The notes under the pieces: generated by a model
Databases searched by the model: none
Told to the model about the DNA's origin: nothing
What the model saw: only the letters and a program-made list of their open reading frames with translations
Assembly (NCBI GenBank): GCA_026168805.1
Contig: JAPFDS010000056.1
Span: forward strand, 62,001 to 126,000
DNA: 64,000 bases
Direction of reading: 5' to 3'
DNA from: Caryophanales bacterium
GTDB taxonomy: Bacteria; Bacillota; Bacilli; Bacillales; Amphibacillaceae
Shown: positions 25,628 through 34,740 of the stretch, piece by piece
Layout of the letters: each line of letters begins with the position of its first letter
Position numbering within the stretch: position 1 is the stretch's first letter
Position numbers and translations under genes: made by a program

Positions 25628-27232
25628 ATGCAAGTGTCAGCAGCAGATCAGTCAAACATACGTGCACGGGCAGCAGGAACATATAATGAGCCTTTTGAAC
25701 CTTATTTTAACCAAACGTATGAGCGTCCACCACAAGTGCAGGCATTGTATCCTGACCCAGATGTGCAGTTTGAAACTCCGGCATTTCAGAAAAAGGATCG
25801 CGCTTTTACAACGCAAGAAGAGATGATGAGCTTTTTGCATAAAATTTCTTCGACAGGTACACATGTACAGATGGAAATCATCGGTTACTCCCTTGAAAAT
25901 CGAGAAATTCCAATGCTCTTATTTGCAACCAATGAAGAAGGAAGTAAAGAGTTTCAAGCAAAACCAACTGTTTGGTTACAAGCGATGGTTCATGGAAGTG
26001 AACCCGCGGCAGGGGAATCTACTTTAGTTATTGCTGATGAACTTGCACATGGTTCGCTAGGGGATGTACTTGAGAATATAAATGTCGTGATCATTCCAAG
26101 GATTAATCCAGATAGTTCCTATTACTTTGATCGGAACTCTACAACAAACTTAAATGGAAATAGGGATTATATACAATTAGAGATGATTGAAATTCAAATC
26201 CTTCATAAAATATTTAACCGATTCACACCTGAAATTGTCATTGATGCGCACGAATATGGTGCCATGCCTCAATATAAGGAAATGGGTGAAGAGGGCGGAC
26301 TAAAAGCTGAAGACGTGCTTCTGTTAGCTGGAAATAATGTAAACATACCTAAGAATATACGGAAAAAAGCAGATGAATGGTTTATACAAGAAGCGTTTGC
26401 AGCTTTGGAGCAAAAGGGATATGTATGTGACGAGTATTATTTGGTGACGAAACCGAATCGAGACAAACCGCGTGTCATAGAAGGTGGTTTGGATGGAGGA
26501 ACGGGGAGAAATGCTTTTGCTCTTAAACCTGCCTTTTCTATCCTTGTTGAAACATTAGGAATTACCATTGGTAGAGAAAGCTTTCTCCGGCGGGTAGATT
26601 GCCAAGTGACGACACATGCATCCATTATGCGAACATGTGCAGCAAAAGCCTCACAAATTAAACATGTGATCACTGTGGCTAAACAAGAAATTACCAATCG
26701 TGCTGGGGAAGAATTCGTTGTCTTAGAAAGTAAACAAACGGAAGAGCATGGGAAAACGGTCCAAGCAGTAGACATCGCGAGCGGTGAACGCATTGAAATG
26801 GATGTAGACTACTATAGTTCTACCAACGCAATTCCAACAATTATGCGGAAGCGTCCAATAGCGTACATACTGCCACCTGCGTTCGGTCACCTTGTTGAAA
26901 AAATAAAATTGCTCGGAGCTCACGTTGAACGAACCGCAACAGGAGTAGAACTGAATGTAGAGTGCTATACAGTTGTTGAAAGAAATGTATCCCAATTAGG
27001 TGATCGACCACTGAGCCATTTACATACATCGATCTGCGAAGCCATCCGCTATTTCCCCCCAGGTAGTTATGTAATTAAAAGTGCACAACCAGCAGCTTAT
27101 TTAATTTCTCTAGGCTTAGAGCCTGAATCCATTGATAGTTTCTTTACATATAATTTTGTACCCGTATATGTAGGAGGAGAATTACCCGTCTATCGCTATA
27201 TGAAAGAAAACCTTTCGTTCGTGGATGATTAA
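25628..27232 (+). CDS. M14 family zinc carboxypeptidase, predicted cytosolic
   Basis: A zinc metallopeptidase of family M14. Zinc ligands are His122 and Glu125 in VHGSEPAAGE and His208 in VIDAHEYG. The substrate-carboxylate region is IPRINPDSS (Arg158) and GNRDY, which replaces the usual NLNRDF. The C-terminal 200 residues form a beta-rich domain. There is no signal peptide. The ATG directly follows the stop of the gamma-glutamyltransferase gene. M14 members include enzymes that cut murein tripeptide and gamma-linked peptides, which fits the neighbour, but specificity cannot be read from the sequence. Confidence 0.85.
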   Translation: MQVSAADQSNIRARAAGTYNEPFEPYFNQTYERPPQVQALYPDPDVQFETPAFQKKDRAFTTQEEMMSFLHKISSTGTHVQMEIIGYSLENREIPMLLFATNEEGSKEFQAKPTVWLQAMVHGSEPAAGESTLVIADELAHGSLGDVLENINVVIIPRINPDSSYYFDRNSTTNLNGNRDYIQLEMIEIQILHKIFNRFTPEIVIDAHEYGAMPQYKEMGEEGGLKAEDVLLLAGNNVNIPKNIRKKADEWFIQEAFAALEQKGYVCDEYYLVTKPNRDKPRVIEGGLDGGTGRNAFALKPAFSILVETLGITIGRESFLRRVDCQVTTHASIMRTCAAKASQIKHVITVAKQEITNRAGEEFVVLESKQTEEHGKTVQAVDIASGERIEMDVDYYSSTNAIPTIMRKRPIAYILPPAFGHLVEKIKLLGAHVERTATGVELNVECYTVVERNVSQLGDRPLSHLHTSICEAIRYFPPGSYVIKSAQPAAYLISLGLEPESIDSFFTYNFVPVYVGGELPVYRYMKENLSFVDD

Positions 27233-27288
27233 AGCTTCACATATACTACTATTTTCGATATGATTAATAGACAAAGGAGTGGTGATTC

Positions 27289-28251
27289 ATGGGCAAATAT
27301 AATGGTGAAGAAGCATACATTGAACTTTGTAAGCATGTTTTAGAAACAGGTGTAAAACGATCTGACCGTACGAATACTGGGACGTACTCCGTTTTCGGTC
27401 ATCAAATGCGCTTTGATTTACAAGAAGGATTTCCATTACTGACAACGAAAAGAGTTCCTTTTAAACTTGTATCAAGTGAATTGCTATGGTTTATGAAAGG
27501 TGACACGAATATTCGTTATTTATTACAGCATAACAATAGAATTTGGAACGAATGGGCTTTTAAGAAATGGGTAGAAAGTGAAGAGTATGATGGTCCAGAT
27601 ATGACGGATTTCGGAATACGTTCACAAAAGGAAGAAGCATTTAAAGGGCAATATGATGAACAAATGGCTCGTTTTGAAAAATTTGTGTTAGAAGATGACG
27701 CCTTTGCTGAAAAATATGGTGACTTAGGAAATGTCTACGGAAAACAATGGAGAGATTGGGAAACAAGACGTGGTGATTCAATTGACCAATTACAAGAGGT
27801 TATAGATTCTATTAAGAATAATCCACACTCTCGTAGACATATCGTTTCTGCATGGAACCCAGAAGATGTTCCAACTATGGCTCTTCCGCCGTGTCACACA
27901 TTGTTTCAGTTTTATGTAGCAGACGGGAAATTGTCTTGTCAGCTGTACCAAAGAAGTGCGGATATCTTTTTAGGTGTGCCATTTAATATTGCTAGCTATG
28001 CATTACTGACGCATTTAATTGCACACGAATGTGGTCTTGAAGTAGGAGAATTTGTTCATACACTTGGGGATGCACATATTTATACGAACCACGTAGAGCA
28101 AATTAAAACACAAATTGAACGTTCAATCCGTACATTCCCAACGCTTCGCATAAATGCGGAAAAATCATCTGTTTTTGATTTTGATGTTGACGACTTTACG
28201 ATCGAAGGCTATGATCCACATCCTGGAATTAAAGGGATCATCGCAGTTTAA
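27289..28251 (+). CDS. thyA: Thymidylate synthase
   Basis: Makes dTMP from dUMP using methylene-tetrahydrofolate. The catalytic Cys lies in [10 protein letters not shown]. The dUMP-binding [13 protein letters not shown] and the folate-binding C-terminus are complete. At 320 residues it is longer than the 264 of E. coli ThyA: about 50 extra residues ([16 protein letters not shown] to EKYGDLG) sit in the small domain, as in the Lactobacillus casei enzyme. AAAGGAGTGGTG precedes the ATG. The dihydrofolate reductase gene follows 24 bp on, so the pair forms a folate/dTMP operon. Confidence 0.97.
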   Translation: MGKYNGEEAYIELCKHVLETGVKRSDRTNTGTYSVFGHQMRFDLQEGFPLLTTKRVPFKLVSSELLWFMKGDTNIRYLLQHNNRIWNEWAFKKWVESEEYDGPDMTDFGIRSQKEEAFKGQYDEQMARFEKFVLEDDAFAEKYGDLGNVYGKQWRDWETRRGDSIDQLQEVIDSIKNNPHSRRHIVSAWNPEDVPTMALPPCHTLFQFYVADGKLSCQLYQRSADIFLGVPFNIASYALLTHLIAHECGLEVGEFVHTLGDAHIYTNHVEQIKTQIERSIRTFPTLRINAEKSSVFDFDVDDFTIEGYDPHPGIKGIIAV

Positions 28252-28275
28252 ACGAAAACTTAAGGAGGAATGTTC

Positions 28276-28767
28276 ATGATTTCGTTTGTTGTAGCAATGG
28301 ACGAAAATAACGTAATCGGTGCGAATAAGGATTTACCGTGGCCTTATTTACCAAAAGATATGAAGTTTTTTAAAGATACGACAATGAATGGTACGATGTT
28401 TATGGGGAGAAAAACATATGAGGCAATTGGCCGTCCATTACCGAACAGAAAGAGCGTTGTACTAACAAGAGGTGAAGATACTTTCCCGGAAGAGGTAGAA
28501 GTAGTTTCAGACTTTTCATATGTGAAAGAGTACGAAGACAAGCATCCCGATGAAGAGCTATATGTCATTGGAGGCGGAGTTGTTTTCAAAGAAACGATGC
28601 CCATCGCTGATCGTTTGTACGTCACTTATATTCATGGATCGTTTGAAGGGGACACGTATTTTCCAGAAATTAATGAAGATGAATGGGAATTAACGTCAGA
28701 ATCTTTTGTAGAAGCTGATGAGGACCATGCATATAGTATGACATTTGCGGTATATGATCGAAAGTAA
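28276..28767 (+). CDS. folA: Dihydrofolate reductase
   Basis: Reduces the dihydrofolate produced by thymidylate synthase. MISFVVAMDENNVIGANKDLPW has the active-site Asp/Trp region; MFMGRKTYEAIG and LYVIGGG bind NADPH. The 163 residues are the normal length. Of the two in-frame ATGs, 28276 is chosen because AAGGAGGA is seven bases upstream; the one at 28270 would sit on top of the site. It lies directly after thyA. Confidence 0.96.
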   Translation: MISFVVAMDENNVIGANKDLPWPYLPKDMKFFKDTTMNGTMFMGRKTYEAIGRPLPNRKSVVLTRGEDTFPEEVEVVSDFSYVKEYEDKHPDEELYVIGGGVVFKETMPIADRLYVTYIHGSFEGDTYFPEINEDEWELTSESFVEADEDHAYSMTFAVYDRK

Positions 28768-28807
28768 GGAACTAGTATGTTGTATAAATAAACTAGGGGG
28801 AAATGTG

Positions 28808-29512
28808 ATGAAGCCATTTATTGGTATAACAGCAGTAGAAGATGGTCGGAAAGAAACCATTGGTAGGGATTCGATTGACGCAGTTATTCAAGCCGGAGGA
28901 ATTCCAGTTGTGTTAACAAACTTCGCACTAGAAGAGGATGTTGACACGATTCTGGAAAAGCTTGATGGACTTTTATTAACAGGTGGTCACGATGTAGACC
29001 CTACTCTTTTTGGGGAGGAACCAATACCTGGACTAGGAACAGTTACACCTGCTAGAGACCGGTTTGAACTAGCGATTACTAAAAAGGCTCTTGAGGTAAA
29101 CAAACCTATTTTAGGAATATGCAGAGGGTGTCAAGTGTTATCTGTCGCAAGTGGTGGAGATATGTATCAAGATATTTATTCACAAATCGATCGACCACTT
29201 CTACAGCATTCTCAACATGCGCCTTTGGCTCATGGATCACATTTCGTTGACATCGAGAAAGATAGTCTCCTTCATACACTCATGAAGGATGAAAAACCAA
29301 AAGTAAACAGTCGCCATCATCAGGCCGTACGTGATGTTAAAGAACCGTTCTTTATCTCTGCTAAGTCCAGTGATGGAGTAGTCGAGGCAATTGAAAGTAA
29401 AGAGCATTCGTACGTACTTGCAGTCCAATGGCACCCTGAAAATATGGCGGTTGCAGGGGATGAACCATCGAAAGCGATATTTGATGGATTTATCAACGCT
29501 TGTAAACAATAA
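28808..29512 (+). CDS. Class I glutamine amidotransferase-like gamma-glutamyl hydrolase (peptidase C26)
   Basis: A PuuD-like gamma-glutamyl hydrolase. It has the nucleophile Cys in GICRGCQ, the preceding TGGHDVDP oxyanion strand and the His-Glu pair in VQWHPE. The family removes gamma-linked glutamate, for example from gamma-glutamyl-GABA. AGGGGG lies eight bases before ATG 28808; the frame is open back to 28745, overlapping folA. It follows folA by 40 bp, and folate polyglutamate is another conceivable substrate. Together with the gene at 24116 it is the second gamma-glutamyl enzyme in this region. Confidence 0.85.
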   Translation: MKPFIGITAVEDGRKETIGRDSIDAVIQAGGIPVVLTNFALEEDVDTILEKLDGLLLTGGHDVDPTLFGEEPIPGLGTVTPARDRFELAITKKALEVNKPILGICRGCQVLSVASGGDMYQDIYSQIDRPLLQHSQHAPLAHGSHFVDIEKDSLLHTLMKDEKPKVNSRHHQAVRDVKEPFFISAKSSDGVVEAIESKEHSYVLAVQWHPENMAVAGDEPSKAIFDGFINACKQ

Positions 29513-29518
29513 AAAAAC

Positions 29519-29558
29519 GCGAACTCTCTAGATAAATCATCTGAAGAGTTCGCATTTT
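29519..29558 (+). terminator. Terminator after C26 hydrolase gene
   Basis: GCGAACTCT (29519-29527) pairs with AGAGTTCGC (29545-29553) around a 17-base loop, followed by ATTTTTAA. It closes the run of + strand genes that begins at 18516. Confidence 0.8.
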
Positions 29559-29626
29559 TAATGGTAGTAGCAATGTTCATGCTTGAAATCCATTCCACTT
29601 AAAACACTTCGAGAATTCCATCTGTT

Positions 29627-29908
29627 TTACGATCTCGAAATGAATTTCATCGTTCCTTTTCCCACGAAATATGCAATTAATATATAGAGAATCAAGGGAA
29701 TAAGGAAGAGTTCATAACTAACAATAAATTGAGAGTACGCATATAGAAATAATGGCGCAAAAATAAGAAAAATTACGACGACCGAGATGGTTATCCTTCG
29801 AAAAAGGATGGTTAACAATACGCTCATAATAACTACAATGATTGGAAAGGTTAAGAATTGGATACCTAAAAAAGCAGGACTACCGTAGTAATTCATTAAC
29901 GCTTCCAT
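29627..29908 (-). CDS. Small membrane protein, unknown
   Basis: A 93-residue protein with three hydrophobic segments (FLTFPIIVVIMSVLLTILF, ISVVVIFLIFAPLFLYAY, ELFLIPLILYILIAYFVG) and a basic C-terminus (KFISRS). GGAGGATTTTA precedes the ATG, so translation is likely. It resembles small Bacillus membrane proteins of unknown role. It stands alone between a terminator and the GC-rich repeat. Confidence 0.65.
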   Translation of the reverse strand: MEALMNYYGSPAFLGIQFLTFPIIVVIMSVLLTILFRRITISVVVIFLIFAPLFLYAYSQFIVSYELFLIPLILYILIAYFVGKGTMKFISRS

Positions 29909-29983
29909 TAAAATCCTCCAATCATTTTTTTGTTGAATATTCTTAATTATGGAAAGTCTTCATTTGCAATTATTATAACATAA

Positions 29984-30238
29984 AAAAGATGAGGCTGAGA
30001 TAAATCAAAGTTATATCTCCCAAAATACGAATAACACTCTCATTTAGCGTAGGAAATATACGTAGACTCCCGCGGGAGCAAAGGCCTAGGCAAGACCCCG
30101 TAAGGCGATAGCCTACGGAGGCTTGCCAGCCGCCCGCAGGAAAGCGAAGTATATTTCCGAAGCGGATATTCCCACTTGTTACATTAGAATGTTCGTATAT
30201 GAGTTAACTTTAAAACATTTGTCTCAAACTCATCCTTT
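29984..30238. repeat. GC-rich intergenic repeat element of Bacillaceae type
   Basis: A 255-bp element with nested symmetry. Outer arms AAAAGATGAGGCTGAGA (from 29984) and TCTCAAACTCATCCTTT (to 30238) pair imperfectly. Inner arms GGAAATATAC (30052-30061) and GTATATTTCC (30149-30158) pair exactly. The core between them (GACTCCCGCGGGAG, ACCCCGTAAGG, GCCGCCCGC, GGAAAGCGAAG) is far richer in GC than the surroundings. I recall the same words (CTCCCGCGGGA, GCCCGCGGAAAGCGAAG) from dispersed repeats in many Bacillus and Oceanobacillus genomes. It contains no ORF. It may be a non-autonomous mobile repeat or a structured RNA. Confidence 0.7.
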
Positions 30239-30281
30239 AATAATATATTATTTTGGGGAATCTTCATTTTGCTAGGTCCAG

Positions 30282-31994
30282 TTAAAACACTTGGTCCATT
30301 TCATACAATCGTTTGTACTTAGGATCATTTTCCATTAACTCTTGATGTGTCCCTTGCATCGTAATTGTTCCATCTTCTAAAAACACAACCTCATCCATCA
30401 CCGCAGCCCCAGCTAAATGGTGCGTAATCCAGATAATCGTTTTATCTTTTGTTGCTTCTAAGATTGTATCCATGAGATCGTATTCGGTTAACGGATCGAG
30501 ACCAATCGTTGCCTCATCAACAATTAGTACTGGAGTGTCTTGCAATAAGACACGGGCAAAAGCAATCCGCTGTTGCTCCCCGCCGGAAAATCGCTCCCCA
30601 AGCTCAAGCATATTCGTATGAATACCTTTAGGAAGGGATTCAATAAGAGGTGTTAGCTGTGCTTGGTCTGCAGCTCTTTCCACTTCCTCATCGGTCGCAT
30701 CAGGACGCCCAATCCGAATGTTATTCGCAATCGTCGTTGAAAACAAATGTGGTTTTTGGTTTAAGACCGCGATCTGTTTGGATAATACATCCTTTGTATA
30801 AGGCATATTATTCATCGTAATGGCTCCTTGGGAAGGGGTTAAAATCCCTGCAATGAGTTGCATGAGTGTAGATTTTCCAGCACCACTTTTACCAAGCAAG
30901 GCAATCTTTTTCCCTTGAGGAATCGTTAATGATACGTTTTGAATCGCAGGACCAGTCGTTTGTTTATATTGGAACGTTACATGATCTGCTTCGATATGCA
31001 CGTGATCCGTAGGCGCAATTTCTGGAATGGGATCCTCTGATGCATCTCCATCATACTCAATTTTTTCAATTCTTCGAACGGCATCTTGATACATCGGTAC
31101 TTCCTCAACTGCAGGACTGATCGGGACAAACGCTTCTGTCACTGAAAAAATCATCAACGTAAAGGCTGCAATAAATGTAGGGGCAAATTGTCCTTCACCA
31201 GAACTATAAGCCGTCCAAAATAGCACTGCGATAATGCCAATCCCAATCGTTAGTTGAATGCAGACATCTCTTCCTAGATGGAAGCGGTCAAGTACTGCAA
31301 CAAGCTTTGAACGACGTGCATCAATCGAGCTTGTTTCATTAATCACTTCATTGGCTCTTCCACTTGCTTTTAAATCTGTAATGCCAAAAAAAGCATCGGT
31401 AACATTGGAGTATAATTCTCCATCCACTTGTTTCATTTGTTCGTGTTGCTTACGCATACGAACAAGGGATAGATAAGGAATTAGGAAAACAATGACACCA
31501 AATAAAAGCAATATAAACAGGCCGAACATCCAATTAAATACACCAAAAATGATGCAAATAATCGCATATAATACGAGCCCGAAGATACTTGGGAAAATTG
31601 TCCGTAAATAAAAATCTTGTAAATGCTCAATGTCATCCGACAACATGCGTAATAAGTCACCTGATTGATATTTTTCTTGTAAGGAAATCGCTTGAGGTTC
31701 TAAATGGTCATATAATGTATTGCGCATTTTTTCAAGCATTCTTAAGACAATATCATGACTCATGAGTTTTTCCACATACGTAAATAATGCACGCCCAATA
31801 CTAAATGCGCGAACAGCGACAATTGGTACATACACAGCCATAATATTTTCTGGGCGCAAAGCCGAAGATGAAATTAAGTATCCGGAAACAAATAAAAGCA
31901 TTGCTCCGGAGCCAAGCCCAAGCAATCCAATGAGCAGGGAAAGAATGATTCGTGTTTTGAACTGTTTAATATATGGAAACACCCACGTATTCAT
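30282..31994 (-). CDS. cydC: Thiol reductant ABC exporter subunit CydC
   Basis: Half of the heterodimeric ABC exporter CydDC, which exports cysteine or glutathione and is needed to assemble cytochrome bd. Six spans in the N-terminal ~300 residues are followed by the ATPase: Walker A GKSGAGKST, signature FSGGEQQRIAFARV, Walker B VLIVDEATIGLD and His in WITHHLAG. The start overlaps the cydD stop by four bases (ATGA). It is the last gene of cydABCD. Confidence 0.92.
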   Translation of the reverse strand: MNTWVFPYIKQFKTRIILSLLIGLLGLGSGAMLLFVSGYLISSSALRPENIMAVYVPIVAVRAFSIGRALFTYVEKLMSHDIVLRMLEKMRNTLYDHLEPQAISLQEKYQSGDLLRMLSDDIEHLQDFYLRTIFPSIFGLVLYAIICIIFGVFNWMFGLFILLLFGVIVFLIPYLSLVRMRKQHEQMKQVDGELYSNVTDAFFGITDLKASGRANEVINETSSIDARRSKLVAVLDRFHLGRDVCIQLTIGIGIIAVLFWTAYSSGEGQFAPTFIAAFTLMIFSVTEAFVPISPAVEEVPMYQDAVRRIEKIEYDGDASEDPIPEIAPTDHVHIEADHVTFQYKQTTGPAIQNVSLTIPQGKKIALLGKSGAGKSTLMQLIAGILTPSQGAITMNNMPYTKDVLSKQIAVLNQKPHLFSTTIANNIRIGRPDATDEEVERAADQAQLTPLIESLPKGIHTNMLELGERFSGGEQQRIAFARVLLQDTPVLIVDEATIGLDPLTEYDLMDTILEATKDKTIIWITHHLAGAAVMDEVVFLEDGTITMQGTHQELMENDPKYKRLYEMDQVF

Positions 31995-33727
31995 AATCTT
32001 TCCCTCCTTTGTTGCATCGTTTTTGTAAGCGTGTGAAAGGCTCCAGATTCTTTAGCGCGCAATTCCTCATACGTACCTGATTCAACGATTGACCCATGAT
32101 CAAGCATGAGTAAATGATCCATTTGTTGCAACCAATGCATTCGGTGTGTGGCGAAGAAGACAAGTTTATCGGCAAATAATTGTACCATCACTTCTTTAAG
32201 TTCATATTCTGTTTCGATGTCTAAATGAGCAGTAGGTTCATCTAATAAAATCACTGAACGGTCACTTAGCATCGCACGTGCAATTGCAATCCGTTGTTCT
32301 TGGCCACCACTTAATGTTCGTCCACCTTCACCAATTTGTTCGTTCATTCCATATTTTAACGAAGAAACAAATGGCTCTAAACCGATTTGTGCAATCACCT
32401 TTTTCACATCTTCATTGGTCGCTTCAGGTGCATAAAAACGAATGTTATCCGCAATGGACATTGGAAAGATATACGGACGTTGTGGAATATAAGCGATTTG
32501 TTTCAGCCAATCATCCCGGTGCAAATGAGATACCTTTTGACGCCCAATTGCAATGTTTCCTGCATACGGTTGTAGGGACCCAGCCAATGTATGGAGAAGA
32601 GACGTTTTCCCAGAGCCACTTGGTCCAACAAGACCGACAATTCCAGGTCCATGGAAAGAAAACTGAACACTATTTAATACATCTTGTTCATCAATCGCAA
32701 CAGAAATATTGGAGAAGGAAATGGATTTCTCTTCATTCCAAGCAATTTCTTCAGCCGGATTTTCCGTAAAAGGAACCGTTTCACCTTGTTGGATGAGTTG
32801 TTCCACCTCACGTAAAGCGATTTGTCCGTCAAGGGTAGCATGGTAATCCATCCCAACTTGTCGGATCGGTAAAAAATACTCTGGTGCTAAAATGAGCACA
32901 GTGAGAGCGGGGAGTAACGGCATCGTTCCTTCAATGAGGTTAAATCCTAGCCCTACAGCCACAAAGGCAATGGCTAAACTCGTAAAGAAATCTAATGCAA
33001 AAGATGATGAAAAAGCCATGCGTAATGTACGCATCGTCGCTTGTCGATACTGCTTACTAACCTTGGCAATCTTTGTCCCGTGTTGTTTGCTCTGTCCTAA
33101 AAATGTGAGTGTTTCAAGACCTTTTAATGAATCAATAAAATGATTCGATAATAATCGATAAGATTCATATTGCTTATCTGCTAACTTTTGAGCTGCTAGT
33201 CCGAGTAAAATCATAAAAATGATTACAACAGGAATGACTCCAACTAAAATATACGCAGAAGTATGATGCACCGTCCACACATAAATGGCGACTCCTGCGG
33301 GTACGATCACCGCTTGAAACATCCGGGGAATCGTAATGTGTAAATAGTTTTCAATATCTTGTATTCCTTCAATAGCTAATGTAACGGTTTTTCCAGTACC
33401 TTCTTTTGAAATATATGCCTGTCCTAATCTTTCCACTCGTTCGAGCAATGTTTTTCTCAGCATCGTTGCTGTTTTTGTTGCATGTCTTTGGGTAAAAGAA
33501 CGTTTCACAAAGGTAATCAAATGTCTTACCATAAACATCATAAAGAAGAGAATTATTCTAGGCACTTGTGAAGACAAGGTAGCCCCTTCGAATAACGAAG
33601 AAATAGCTGTCGCTAAATGGACAGCTTGAGCAATGATTGTCACTGTTTCTATGATTGTTAACAGCGTAATAAGTACATATAGCGGGCGGCTCCCAGGGTG
33701 GTTCGGGAGACCGCGCTCGCGTTTCAT
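31991..33727 (-). CDS. cydD: Thiol reductant ABC exporter subunit CydD
   Basis: Other half of the CydDC exporter. N-terminal transmembrane domain with FVKRSFTQRHATKTATMLRKTLLERVERLG, then ATPase domain with Walker A GPSGSGKTS, signature LSGGQEQRIAIARA and Walker B VILLDEPTAHLD. It overlaps the cydB stop by one base (TAATG), so the four cyd genes are tightly coupled. Its length of 578 residues is normal. Confidence 0.92.
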   Translation of the reverse strand: MKRERGLPNHPGSRPLYVLITLLTIIETVTIIAQAVHLATAISSLFEGATLSSQVPRIILFFMMFMVRHLITFVKRSFTQRHATKTATMLRKTLLERVERLGQAYISKEGTGKTVTLAIEGIQDIENYLHITIPRMFQAVIVPAGVAIYVWTVHHTSAYILVGVIPVVIIFMILLGLAAQKLADKQYESYRLLSNHFIDSLKGLETLTFLGQSKQHGTKIAKVSKQYRQATMRTLRMAFSSSFALDFFTSLAIAFVAVGLGFNLIEGTMPLLPALTVLILAPEYFLPIRQVGMDYHATLDGQIALREVEQLIQQGETVPFTENPAEEIAWNEEKSISFSNISVAIDEQDVLNSVQFSFHGPGIVGLVGPSGSGKTSLLHTLAGSLQPYAGNIAIGRQKVSHLHRDDWLKQIAYIPQRPYIFPMSIADNIRFYAPEATNEDVKKVIAQIGLEPFVSSLKYGMNEQIGEGGRTLSGGQEQRIAIARAMLSDRSVILLDEPTAHLDIETEYELKEVMVQLFADKLVFFATHRMHWLQQMDHLLMLDHGSIVESGTYEELRAKESGAFHTLTKTMQQRRERL

Positions 33728-34740
33728 TAATATTCTACCTTATCATGTTTTTGAATGCGCTTATGGAAGACGTAATAGCTCCACCCCTGATAGCCAAGTA
33801 CGAAAGGAAGTAATGCTAAGGAAGCATAAGTCATTACTTTTAATGTGTACGCTCCTGAAGCTGCATTCATAATCGTTAAGCTGTATGAGTCACTAATGGA
33901 ACTAATCATAATTCTTGGGAACATTCCAATGAATATACTTGCTGTTAACAAAATCATTGTAGCGGTAGTCATGAAGAATGCCCAACCATCTTTACCTTTA
34001 CCATTGAGTATAGAAGCGATGATCAGTGTAAGGATGGCGGCAATCGGAACAATGATCCACAATGTTCCATGATAGGTGAAAATATCTGTTTTCACATAGC
34101 CAAAAGCGACAAATAACATTACAAGTATAATCGTAAATGGTGCTAAGATTTTACCAACCGTGCGTGCGCGTTCTTGCAATTCTTCCGTCGTTCGAATGGT
34201 AATGAACTGTAAGCCGTGGGTGAGACAAAGTGCTAAAAACATCACTCCACCAAGCAATGCAAACGGATGTAAAAATTGTAAGAATCCGCCAGTCATTTCC
34301 ATATCTTTATTAATCGGCATTCCCGTCATAAAATTGGCTAACACAACTCCCCATAAAATAGGCGGGAGAAAGCTTCCAATGAACAACGTCCAATCCCACG
34401 TGTTTCGCCAAGCAGGGGATTCCAATTGATTTCTAAATTGAAACGATACACCCCGAACGATGAGGGCGAGCAGCATAAAGACAAGTGGGACATAAAATCC
34501 ACTGAAAAGCGTCGCATACCAGTGTGGGAATGCAGCAAACATGGCTCCACCTGCTGTAATCAGCCATACCTCGTTTGCATCCCAAAAAGGCCCTATCGTT
34601 TGAATATACGTTTGTTTTTCACGATCATTTTTTCCTAAAAAACGAACAACAGATCCAACGCCAAAGTCAAATCCTTCTAGAACGAAAAATCCAATGAATA
34701 AAACGGCAATAAGTATATACCACAGTTCATTAAGAGACAA
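33727..34740 (-). CDS. cydB: Cytochrome bd ubiquinol oxidase subunit II
   Basis: Integral subunit II of the high-affinity, proton-motive bd-type quinol oxidase. The family signature LNELWYILIAVLFIGFF-LEGFDFGVG is at the N-terminus, with GPFWDANEVWLITAGGAMFAAFP next; eight to nine spans follow. The likely start is TTG at 34740: AAGGAGGG lies eight bases upstream and the protein then begins at the conserved SLNELWY. The longer frame to an ATG at 34776 would put the Shine-Dalgarno inside the gene. The start overlaps cydA by 11 bp. Confidence 0.9.
   Translation of the reverse strand: MSLNELWYILIAVLFIGFFVLEGFDFGVGSVVRFLGKNDREKQTYIQTIGPFWDANEVWLITAGGAMFAAFPHWYATLFSGFYVPLVFMLLALIVRGVSFQFRNQLESPAWRNTWDWTLFIGSFLPPILWGVVLANFMTGMPINKDMEMTGGFLQFLHPFALLGGVMFLALCLTHGLQFITIRTTEELQERARTVGKILAPFTIILVMLFVAFGYVKTDIFTYHGTLWIIVPIAAILTLIIASILNGKGKDGWAFFMTTATMILLTASIFIGMFPRIMISSISDSYSLTIMNAASGAYTLKVMTYASLALLPFVLGYQGWSYYVFHKRIQKHDKVEY

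Noticed and set aside
28745-28807. N-terminal extension of the C26 hydrolase overlapping folA
   Set aside because: AGGGGG and ATG 28808 give the conserved start KPFIGIT; the extension is out-of-family.
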